Shown one piece after another: positions 1 through 5,594 of a DNA stretch of 8,307 bases. Under the pieces are notes generated by a model. The model was given only the letters and a program-made list of their open reading frames with translations, was not told where the DNA came from and did not search any database. Location: the NCBI GenBank assembly GCA_020846575.1, contig JADLDQ010000067.1, positions 1 to 8,307 of the forward strand, given 5' to 3'. Position numbers and translations under genes: made by a program. Source of the stretch: Burkholderiales bacterium. GTDB lineage: Bacteria > Pseudomonadota > Gammaproteobacteria > Burkholderiales > SG8-39. Within the stretch, counting starts at the first letter, position 1. Each line of letters begins with the position of its first letter.

Positions 1-671
1 GGCAGGTCGCAGTACCAGTCGTAGAAGCTCATGCACACGCCGCCGATGAGCGACAGATACCGGCTGCCCGCCGCGTAAGACACCATGGACATGGCGGGAA
101 TGGGCGAGAAGCCCATCACCCGGTCGGGACCCCAGCGCTTGATCGTGTACACGTTGGCCGCGGCGATGATCTCGTTCACCTCCTCCCAGGTGGAGCGCAC
201 GAAGCCGCCCAGACCGCGGCGGGACTTGTACGCCTTCGAGGCCTCGGGGGACTCGACGATCGACGCCCAGGCTTCGACCGGCCCCATCGACCTGCGCGCC
301 TCGCGCCAGGCGCGCAGCAGGCGCCCGCGCACCATCGGGTACTTCACCCGGTTGGCGCTGTACAGGTACCAGGAATAGGAGGCGCCGCGCGAGCAGCCGC
401 GCGGCTCGTGGTTGGGCAGGTCGGGGCGGGTACGGGGGTAGTCGGTCTGCTGGGTCTCCCAGGTGACGATGCCGCCTTTCACGTAGATCTTCCAGCTGCA
501 CGAGCCGGTGCAGTTGGTGCCGTGGGTGGAGCGCACGATCTTGTCGTGCTGCCAGCGCTGCCGGTAGCCCTCCTCCCAGGTGCGGTCCTCGCGCGTGACG
601 ATACCGTGGCCGCCGGCGTAGGCCTCGCGATGGCGCGTGAAGTAGCTGAGTCGATCGAGAAAGTGGCTCAT
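1..671 (-). CDS. narG: Respiratory nitrate reductase alpha subunit NarG, N-terminal 223 residues (partial, cut by left edge)
   Basis: NarG is the catalytic molybdenum subunit of the membrane-anchored NarGHI nitrate reductase; it faces the cytoplasm and reduces nitrate to nitrite with electrons passed from quinol through NarI and NarH. The visible part starts MSHFLDRLSYF, the Tat-like remnant typical of NarG. It carries the FS0 [4Fe-4S] ligand set His50, Cys54 and Cys58 (THGTNCTGSCSW) plus Cys93 in NHEPRGCSRGA, at the same positions as in E. coli NarG counted from Met. The window ends just after the YCDLP motif, whose Asp (residue 222 here) is the molybdenum ligand in E. coli. The start is ATG; only a weak GGAAG lies 12 nt upstream. 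It follows the small membrane gene by 31 nt and is probably co-transcribed with the upstream narK genes. The rest of narG, and presumably narHJI, lie beyond the window. Confidence 0.97.
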   Translation of the reverse strand, partial: MSHFLDRLSYFTRHREAYAGGHGIVTREDRTWEEGYRQRWQHDKIVRSTHGTNCTGSCSWKIYVKGGIVTWETQQTDYPRTRPDLPNHEPRGCSRGASYSWYLYSANRVKYPMVRGRLLRAWREARRSMGPVEAWASIVESPEASKAYKSRRGLGGFVRSTWEEVNEIIAAANVYTIKRWGPDRVMGFSPIPAMSMVSYAAGSRYLSLIGGVCMSFYDWYCDL

Positions 672-702
672 GGTGGTTCGGTGCTTCCGTGTGGAAAGAC
701 GA

Positions 703-903
703 TCAGGCGAGGAGCGCCCAGGCGTTGTAGCCGGCCAGCGCCGCGCCCGCCACGAAGTTCAGCGCCCGCGTGGACTCGCCCGCCTTGGGCAGGAGCAGCG
801 CGTCGATGCGCAAGGCCTCGGTAATCCCACTGCGCACGAAGGGGATTGCCATCAGCAACAGGCCATAGGCGATGCCGCCGACGGCGACGGCGTGGTTCAT
901 CAT
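703..903 (-). CDS. Small predicted two-helix membrane protein of unknown function, between narK and narG
   Basis: This 66-residue protein matches no family I recognise. Residues about 4-23 (AVAVGGIAYGLLLMAIPFV) and 47-66 (ALNFVAGAALAGYNAWALLA) are hydrophobic and look like two membrane helices. They flank a polar loop of about 23 residues with R24, R32, K40 and R46, so the loop is probably cytoplasmic with both ends outside. It starts with two consecutive ATG codons; the first sits 7 nt after a full AGGAGGA Shine-Dalgarno sequence, the best in this operon, which is strong evidence that it is translated. An in-frame extension further upstream would run through the hairpin and ignore the SD, so I rejected it. 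It lies 91 nt after the third transporter and 31 nt before narG, on the same strand, which suggests a role in nitrate uptake or in NarGHI assembly or membrane function. That role is inference from position only. Confidence 0.8.
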   Translation of the reverse strand: MMNHAVAVGGIAYGLLLMAIPFVRSGITEALRIDALLLPKAGESTRALNFVAGAALAGYNAWALLA

Positions 904-910
904 GGGTATC

Positions 911-917
911 TCCTCCT
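911..917 (-). promoter_or_regulatory. Strong Shine-Dalgarno sequence of the small membrane gene
   Basis: On the minus strand the sequence reads AGGAGGA, then 7 nt, then ATGATG. It is the only near-perfect anti-16S match in the operon and fixes the start of the 66-residue gene at 903. Its strength contrasts with the weak sites of narG and narK2, implying high translation of the small gene. Confidence 0.85.
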
Positions 918-932
918 GAGACCCGGCACAGG

Positions 933-966
933 CAGGGCCGGCGCGCGTTGCGCGCGCCTTGCCCTG
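933..966 (-). repeat. Strong GC-rich inverted repeat (mRNA hairpin) between third narK and the small gene
   Basis: Inner arms GGCGCGCG (940-947) and CGCGCGCC (951-958) form a perfect 8-bp stem around a 3-nt loop. Outer arms CAGGGC (933-938) and GCCCTG (961-966) add 6 bp across a small internal bulge, for 14 bp in total. It begins about 28 nt after the third transporter's stop codon. No T-run follows on either strand, so it is not a classic intrinsic terminator. A processing or stability element that separates transporter expression from narG expression is a reasonable inference. Confidence 0.7.
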
Positions 967-994
967 CGTGGGCGCGATTTTCTCATAGAGCGGC

Positions 995-2614
995 TCAGAC
1001 CTTGGCGTGGTTGTAGTTCGCGCGCTCCGCCGCGGAGAGCCGGTCCCACCACGTCCTGCCCGTGCCCCAGTCGCCGCGCACCGCACCGGGCCGGGTGTAG
1101 TAGACCCAGTTGACCAGGGAAGCGACGACGTAGAACGCGATGGCGCCCCAGAAGAAAGTCGCCGCCGATCCGGTGGCGGTGATCGAGGCGCCGATCAGCG
1201 AGGAGAACACGAACGGCCCGTACGCGGCCCAGGCGCCGGTCCAGCCGAGCACCTGCGCGCCTTGACGCGACGAGTTCGCGAACACGATCGGGTACTGGCG
1301 GAAGGTGGCGAAATTGCCGATCCCGGACATCAGGAAAAGCCACAGCATGCCCCATATGAACCCGCCGAACTGGTCCACCGAGGCCGGCGTGAGGTAGCCC
1401 CCGAAGATCAGGAACAGGCAACCGGCGATCAACCCCAGGCCGGAGACCTGCGTCCAGACGCTGCCGCCGAAGCGGTCGGCGAGCGGCCCGCCGAGGGCGC
1501 GTATCAGCGAGCCGATCAGGGGCCCCAGGTAGGCGTAGGTCAGCGGATCGGGCGCGCCGTCGAAACCGCCGTAGATCGTCTTGATCATGATCGGGAACGC
1601 GGCGGAGAAGCCCGAGAACGAACCGAAGGTCATGATGTAGGTGATCACGCAGAACCAGGTGTGCTTGTTCGTCATGATGTCCAGCTGGTCGGTGAACGAA
1701 GCCTTGACCGGAACGCTGCGCAGGAAAACCCAGCAGAGAATCCCCGCGAGAAGGAGGTAAGGCACGAACCAGAAAGCGGCGTTCTGCAGCCACAGGTCGC
1801 GCCGCGAGACGCGGTTCACCTGCGCGTCGACGAGTTCCCCCTGTTCGTTCTTCTTCACCGTCCCGCGCAGGTCCCTGGCGGCATCCGCGTCCCGCGGCGC
1901 GATGCCGGTCACCCGCCCGGTCTGGTCGCGGGCGAGCGCGAGCGCGGCGGCGAGCTTCTCGTCGCTCACCTTGACGTCGGTCACCACGCCGCCCGAGCGG
2001 TCGAGCGTCACTTCCTTCGCCTTGACCACCGCGGTGAACACCTGCGGCGAGCCCACCACGGCGCCCAGGGCCGCGAAGCCGATGATCCAGGGCGTGATGA
2101 ACTGGGCCAGGCTGACGCCGAAATTGCCGATGCCCGCCTGGATGCCCATGGCGGTGCCCTGCAGCCGCTTGGGAAAGAACAGGCTGGTCGAGGGCATGTA
2201 GGAGGAGAAGTCGCCGCCGCCCATGCCGCACAGGAACGCGATCACCATGAAGGTGGCGAAAGAGGTGGTGTTGTCCTGGATCGCGAAACCGAGCCACACC
2301 ATCGGGATTACCTTGAGGAAGGTCGCGCTGGTGATGGTGAGCCGGGTGCCGAAGATCGGGATGAGGAAGGTGTGGATCAGCCGCAGCGTGCCCCCGGCCA
2401 GTCCCGGCATGGCCGCGAGCCAGAACAGCTGCATGGTGTCGAACTTGAACCCCAGACCGGGCATGCGCACCACCACGGCGCTCATCACGAACCAGGTGGC
2501 GAACGAGGCCCCCAGCGAAAACGTGGTGAGGAACAGCGTGCGCCAGGCGACGGCGCTGCCGGTCTCGTTCCAGAACTGCGGATTCTCGGGCTCCCACTTC
2601 TTCAGCCAGGTCAT
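995..2614 (-). CDS. narK: NarK-family nitrate/nitrite transporter with enlarged periplasmic loop
   Basis: This is a third major facilitator transporter of the nitrate/nitrite porter family, expected in the inner membrane with 12 helices. It has 539 residues against about 460 for E. coli NarK. Family marks are Arg78 in GGTLRLIHTF and Arg372 in SLIRALGG, matching the two substrate-binding arginines of NarK (R89, R305 in E. coli), and the glycine-rich signatures GIGNFGVSLAQ (161-171) and GIGNFATFRQYP (431-442). The extra length is mainly a polar stretch at about 193-272, between predicted helices 5 and 6, which would face the periplasm. A polar tail of about 30 residues also follows the last helix. 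The ATG at 2614 is chosen over an in-frame GTG at 2623 because the SD ends on that GTG's first base. The N-terminus (W-x-P-E-x-x-x-F-W) resembles narK2, so a tandem duplication is likely. Transport direction cannot be read from sequence. Confidence 0.93.
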   Translation of the reverse strand: MTWLKKWEPENPQFWNETGSAVAWRTLFLTTFSLGASFATWFVMSAVVVRMPGLGFKFDTMQLFWLAAMPGLAGGTLRLIHTFLIPIFGTRLTITSATFLKVIPMVWLGFAIQDNTTSFATFMVIAFLCGMGGGDFSSYMPSTSLFFPKRLQGTAMGIQAGIGNFGVSLAQFITPWIIGFAALGAVVGSPQVFTAVVKAKEVTLDRSGGVVTDVKVSDEKLAAALALARDQTGRVTGIAPRDADAARDLRGTVKKNEQGELVDAQVNRVSRRDLWLQNAAFWFVPYLLLAGILCWVFLRSVPVKASFTDQLDIMTNKHTWFCVITYIMTFGSFSGFSAAFPIMIKTIYGGFDGAPDPLTYAYLGPLIGSLIRALGGPLADRFGGSVWTQVSGLGLIAGCLFLIFGGYLTPASVDQFGGFIWGMLWLFLMSGIGNFATFRQYPIVFANSSRQGAQVLGWTGAWAAYGPFVFSSLIGASITATGSAATFFWGAIAFYVVASLVNWVYYTRPGAVRGDWGTGRTWWDRLSAAERANYNHAKV

Positions 2615-2622
2615 GGCATTCA

Positions 2623-2631
2623 CCCTTTCTC
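2623..2631 (-). promoter_or_regulatory. Shine-Dalgarno deciding the start of the third narK
   Basis: The minus strand reads GAGAAAGGG followed by 8 nt and then ATG at 2614. The alternative GTG start at 2623 would use the last G of this motif as its own first base and so could not be served by it. The ATG is therefore the better start, shortening the longest reading by three residues. Confidence 0.65.
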
Positions 2632-2659
2632 GAGTGTCATTCGGTGCGCGATGCTCGCT

Positions 2660-4045
2660 TCAGCACGGCGCCGCAGCGCCGCGGCGCGAGTAGTACCACC
2701 AGGTCAACGCGATGCAGGTGGCGTAGAACACGATGAACATGGCGAGGGCCCCGTTCACGCCGCCGGTGAGCGTGATCGAGGCGCCGGAGCTCATCGGGAT
2801 GACGAATCCGCCGACCGCGCCCAGGGCCGAGGCGAGGCCCAGGGCACCGGCGGACTCGGTGTGCGCCTCGCGCAGCGCCTGTTCCTCGGCCGCGCGGCCG
2901 CCGCCGGCCGCCTCGCGCAGGCGCTCGCCGATGAGCACGATCGGGATCATGCGGAAGGTCGAGCCGTTGCCGATCCCGGCGGCGATGAACAGCGCCATGA
3001 ACACCGCGAGGAATCCGTAGAAGTTCCCGCCCTGCCCGGCCTGCGGCAGGAACGCGAACACCCCCAGCACCCCCGCGGCCATGGCGGCGAAATTCCAGAA
3101 CGTCACCCGCGCGCCGCCGAGCTTGTCGGCGAGCCAGCCGCCGAAGGGCCGGATGAGCGCCCCCAGCAGCGGTCCGAGCCAGGCGTACGACAGCGCGTTG
3201 GCGTGCGGAAACTGGCTCTGGATCAGCAGCGGCAGAGCCGCCGAATAACCGATGAACGAGCCGAAGGTTCCCAGGTGGAGCCAGGCGAGGATCCAGCTGT
3301 GCCTGCGGGTGTAGCCCCTGGCCTGTTCGGCGACGGAGGCCTTCGCGGTGTCCAGGTCGTCCATCCCCAGCCAGGCCGCCACCGTGAAGAAGGCGATGAA
3401 GGGCAGCCAGACGAAGCCGGCGTTCTGCAGCCAGACCTGGCGTGTCTCGCCTTCGCGGCTCCAGGCCTGCGCCTCGCCGCCCAGGGCCCCGAAGATGCCG
3501 GCTGTGATCACCGCGGGCACCACGAACTGCGCGAGCGACACGCCCAGATTGCCCAGGCCCGCGTTGAGGCCGAGCGCCGTGCCCTTCTGTGCGCTGGGGA
3601 AGAAGTAGTTGATGTTGACCATGCTCGAGGAGAAGTGCCCCCCGCCCAGGCCGCACAGGAGCGCCATCGCGACGAAGCTCGAGTAGGGCGTCGCCGGGTC
3701 CTGCACGGCGAGCCCCATGCCCAGCGCGGGCACGGCGAGCGAGGCGGTCGAGATCACGGTCCAGCGCCGGCCCCCGAAGATCGGCACCATGAACGAGTAC
3801 ACGATGCGCAGGCTCGCGCCACACAGCGCGGGCAGCGCCGCGAGCCAGAACAGCTCCTCGGTGGAGAAGCGAAAGCCGACGTGCGGCAGGTTGACGACCA
3901 CCACGCTCCACACCATCCACACCGCGAACGCGAGCATCAGCGAAGGGATCGAGATCCACAGGTTGCGGTTGGCGATGCGGGCGCCCTGTGACTCCCAGAA
4001 CGCGGCATCCTCCGGGTTCCAGCGCGTGAGGGTCTGGTTGCTCAT
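2660..4045 (-). CDS. narK2: Type II NarK nitrate/nitrite antiporter
   Basis: This is an inner-membrane major facilitator protein of 461 residues, essentially the length of E. coli NarK (463). In that subfamily it exchanges external nitrate for cytoplasmic nitrite. It opens with the NarK/NarU-type TRWNPEDAAFWESQG and carries Arg80 in ASLRIVYSFMVPIFGG and Arg299 in GALIRPFGG, equivalent to the substrate-binding arginines. The two nitrate signatures are GLGNLGVSLAQ (164-173) and GIGNGSTFRMIP (357-368). A polar segment at about 373-397 (ending EEQALREAHTES) precedes helix 11, as in E. coli NarK. It starts 25 nt after the narK1 stop and ends 36 nt before the SD-driven start of the next transporter, so it is a middle gene of the operon. 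Its own ribosome site is poor, which suggests coupling to narK1 translation. The subtype call rests on remembered family sequence, not on an alignment. Confidence 0.95.
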   Translation of the reverse strand: MSNQTLTRWNPEDAAFWESQGARIANRNLWISIPSLMLAFAVWMVWSVVVVNLPHVGFRFSTEELFWLAALPALCGASLRIVYSFMVPIFGGRRWTVISTASLAVPALGMGLAVQDPATPYSSFVAMALLCGLGGGHFSSSMVNINYFFPSAQKGTALGLNAGLGNLGVSLAQFVVPAVITAGIFGALGGEAQAWSREGETRQVWLQNAGFVWLPFIAFFTVAAWLGMDDLDTAKASVAEQARGYTRRHSWILAWLHLGTFGSFIGYSAALPLLIQSQFPHANALSYAWLGPLLGALIRPFGGWLADKLGGARVTFWNFAAMAAGVLGVFAFLPQAGQGGNFYGFLAVFMALFIAAGIGNGSTFRMIPIVLIGERLREAAGGGRAAEEQALREAHTESAGALGLASALGAVGGFVIPMSSGASITLTGGVNGALAMFIVFYATCIALTWWYYSRRGAAAPC

Positions 4046-4070
4046 GGGTGCGCGCGGGCGGGGTGGCGCA

Positions 4071-5333
4071 TCAGGCGAAATGCGTCGGCTCCGGATGCTG
4101 GCGGGCGCGCTCCGCCTCCATCGGGCGAACTTCGGTGAAGTACATCCACATCAGCGACACCCAGATGATGCCGAACATCAGCATGAACGCCGAGGAGCGC
4201 ACGCCGGTGATGTCGACCAGCGCGCCGAACATGATCGGCAGGATGAAGCCGCCGAGTCCGCCGGCCAGGCCCACCACGCCGGAGACCACGCCGATGTTGT
4301 GCGGATAGTCGTCGGAGATGTACTTGAACACCGAGGCCTTGCCGATGGCGAAGGCGATGCCCATGGCGAACATCAGCACGGTAAACATCGTGGCGTTGAG
4401 CCCGATCTCGAAGCTCCTGGGGCCGCTGACCGTCTGTATGGTCAGACTGGTCTGCGGGTAGGAGAGGAAGAACAGGCACACGAGCGAAATCCACAGCACC
4501 CACCAGGTGACCGTGTGCGCGCCGTACCGGTCCGAGATCCAGCCGCCGATGGCGCGCAGCACCCCGCCCGGGATGCTGAAACCCGCCGCCAGGAGCGCGG
4601 CCAGACGGATGTCGAAACCGTATTCCGAGATGTAGTACTTGGTCATCCACAGCGACAGGGCGACGTAGCCGCCGAACACGATGGAGTAGTACTGGCTGTA
4701 GCGCCACACCACCGGGTCCTTGAGCGCGGCGAGCTGCTCGCGCACGGTGACGCCCGTGCGCGCGACGTGCGTCTTGTCGGTGTGGCTGAAGAACCAGAAC
4801 AGGATCGCGGTCGCGAGCATCGCAACCGCGTACACCTTGGGCACCATCGCCCAGCCGTAGGCGACCACGATGGCCGGCGCCACCAGCTTGGTCACCGCGG
4901 CGCCGGTGTTGCCGGCACCGAAGATGCCCATGGCGAGCCCCGGGCGATCGCGCTCGAACCAGCGCGCACAGTACGCGATACCGACGGTGAACGAGCCGCC
5001 GGCCAGGCCCACGAACAGTCCCGTCACCAGGTAGTGCCAGAACTCGGTTCCCACCGAGATCAGCCAGATCGGCACCACGCAGGACAGCATCAGCACGAAG
5101 AACACCACGCGCCCGCCGTACCGGTCGGTCCACATCCCCAGGGGCAGGCGGATGAGCGAACCGGTGAGCACCGGCAGCGCGACCAGGATGCCGAACTGGG
5201 TCTCGTTGAGCTTCAGGGTGTCCTTGATGGGAATGCCGATGACGGCGAACATCATCCACACCATGAAGCACACCGTGAACGCGAAGGTGCTCGCCCAGAC
5301 CACCGACCAGGCCTTGTAGTTCTGCGAAGCCAT
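4071..5333 (-). CDS. narK1: Type I NarK nitrate transporter (NarK1-like, proton-coupled)
   Basis: This is a 420-residue major facilitator transporter of the NarK1/NasA branch, whose members import nitrate with protons. It has about 12 hydrophobic segments starting at residue 8 and the MFS loop motif GMWTDRYGGR (66-75). Arg62 and Arg260 sit at the two positions used for anion binding in NarK. The nitrate signatures are GIFGAGNTGAAVTKL (136-150) and GIAFAIGKASVFKYISDDYP (325-344). It is shorter than the two downstream transporters and clearly a different subtype. The ATG at 5333 follows GGAAAGGG with 5 nt spacing; an in-frame extension of 75 residues further upstream is arginine-rich, unlike the family and covers the regulatory region, so I rejected it. 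It is the first gene of the leftward operon and faces narX. The order narK1-narK2 is the one seen in pseudomonad nar operons and in the Paracoccus NarK fusion. Confidence 0.95.
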   Translation of the reverse strand: MASQNYKAWSVVWASTFAFTVCFMVWMMFAVIGIPIKDTLKLNETQFGILVALPVLTGSLIRLPLGMWTDRYGGRVVFFVLMLSCVVPIWLISVGTEFWHYLVTGLFVGLAGGSFTVGIAYCARWFERDRPGLAMGIFGAGNTGAAVTKLVAPAIVVAYGWAMVPKVYAVAMLATAILFWFFSHTDKTHVARTGVTVREQLAALKDPVVWRYSQYYSIVFGGYVALSLWMTKYYISEYGFDIRLAALLAAGFSIPGGVLRAIGGWISDRYGAHTVTWWVLWISLVCLFFLSYPQTSLTIQTVSGPRSFEIGLNATMFTVLMFAMGIAFAIGKASVFKYISDDYPHNIGVVSGVVGLAGGLGGFILPIMFGALVDITGVRSSAFMLMFGIIWVSLMWMYFTEVRPMEAERARQHPEPTHFA

Positions 5334-5338
5334 CTGCG

Positions 5339-5346
5339 CCCTTTCC
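5339..5346 (-). promoter_or_regulatory. Shine-Dalgarno of narK1
   Basis: The minus strand reads GGAAAGGG, 5 nt before the ATG at 5333. It supports this start for narK1 over the longer upstream-extended reading. Confidence 0.7.
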
Positions 5347-5374
5347 AGGCCATTTCGACTGCGGCCGAGTCTAG

Positions 5375-5413
5375 GCTCGCGCGAGCGGGAGCGAAACGCC
5401 GCCGGCGCTTCGC
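5375..5413. repeat. Two adjacent dyads in the narK1 leader region
   Basis: GCTCGCGCGAGC (5375-5386) is a perfect 12-bp palindrome. Directly beside it, GCGAAACGCCG (5391-5401) and CGGCGCTTCGC (5403-5413) form an 11-1-11 inverted repeat with one mismatch. Both lie 40-80 nt upstream of narK1, between the NarL-like site and the gene. They could be leader-RNA hairpins or protein sites. In DNA this GC-rich, short palindromes also arise by chance. Confidence 0.4.
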
Positions 5414-5426
5414 GCGCCGCCCCGCC

Positions 5427-5442
5427 TACCCCCTTGGTGGTA
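5427..5442. promoter_or_regulatory. Predicted NarL/NarP 7-2-7 binding site
   Basis: TACCCCC, two bases TT, then GGTGGTA form two NarL heptamers in the inverted 7-2-7 arrangement. Against the TACYNMT consensus each arm matches six of seven positions; only the last base differs (C for T) in both. It sits about 94 nt upstream of the narK1 start and about 153 nt upstream of narX, in the only divergent intergenic region. A further single heptamer, CGGGGTA (reverse TACCCCG), lies at 5455-5461. Because narX and narL are the neighbouring genes, the likely ligand is NarL-phosphate acting on the narK operon and perhaps on its own gene pair. Confidence 0.7.
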
Positions 5443-5544
5443 GCGCGGCGCGCACGGGGTAGCACCCGCAACCCCGCGCCGCTGCTGGCATCGCGGCCAG
5501 GGCCGGGATCGCCGGTGGTCCGCCCTGCTGCAAACGGGCAAAAT

Positions 5545-5558
5545 TTGAGTAACGCCAA
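5545..5558. promoter_or_regulatory. Degenerate FNR/ANR-like site within AT-rich patch
   Basis: TTGAGTAACGCCAA keeps the TTG-N8-CAA core of the FNR box (TTGAT-N4-ATCAA) and matches 7 of its 10 specified bases. It lies in the most AT-rich part of the intergenic region. Its reverse strand also reads TACTCAA (5551-5545), one mismatch from a NarL heptamer. No good -10 sits 22 bp from it on either strand, and it is only 36 nt from narX, so its target promoter is unclear. Confidence 0.35.
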
Positions 5559-5594
5559 TGACGCGGGTGCCGCGCGCCCCGGGAACGCCGAACG

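Noticed and set aside
85..824. Plus-strand frames of 97 and 138 codons at the left end
   Set aside because: They lie opposite narG, whose iron-sulfur and molybdenum-ligand motifs read cleanly on the minus strand.
933..966. Reading the strong hairpin as a rho-independent terminator
   Set aside because: No run of T follows the stem on either strand, and the downstream gene has its own strong SD on the same strand, so read-through is more likely.
1007..3991. 994-codon open frame on the plus strand antisense to the third narK and narK2
   Set aside because: It lies wholly opposite two clear transporter genes; its product is a low-complexity run of R, G, E, H and P with no domain or membrane pattern. 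Long antisense frames are expected when GC-biased codons make stops rare.
5334..5558. 75-residue N-terminal extension of narK1
   Set aside because: The extension is arginine- and glycine-rich with no membrane pattern, covers the NarL-like site, and a good SD sits right before the family-type start at 5333.
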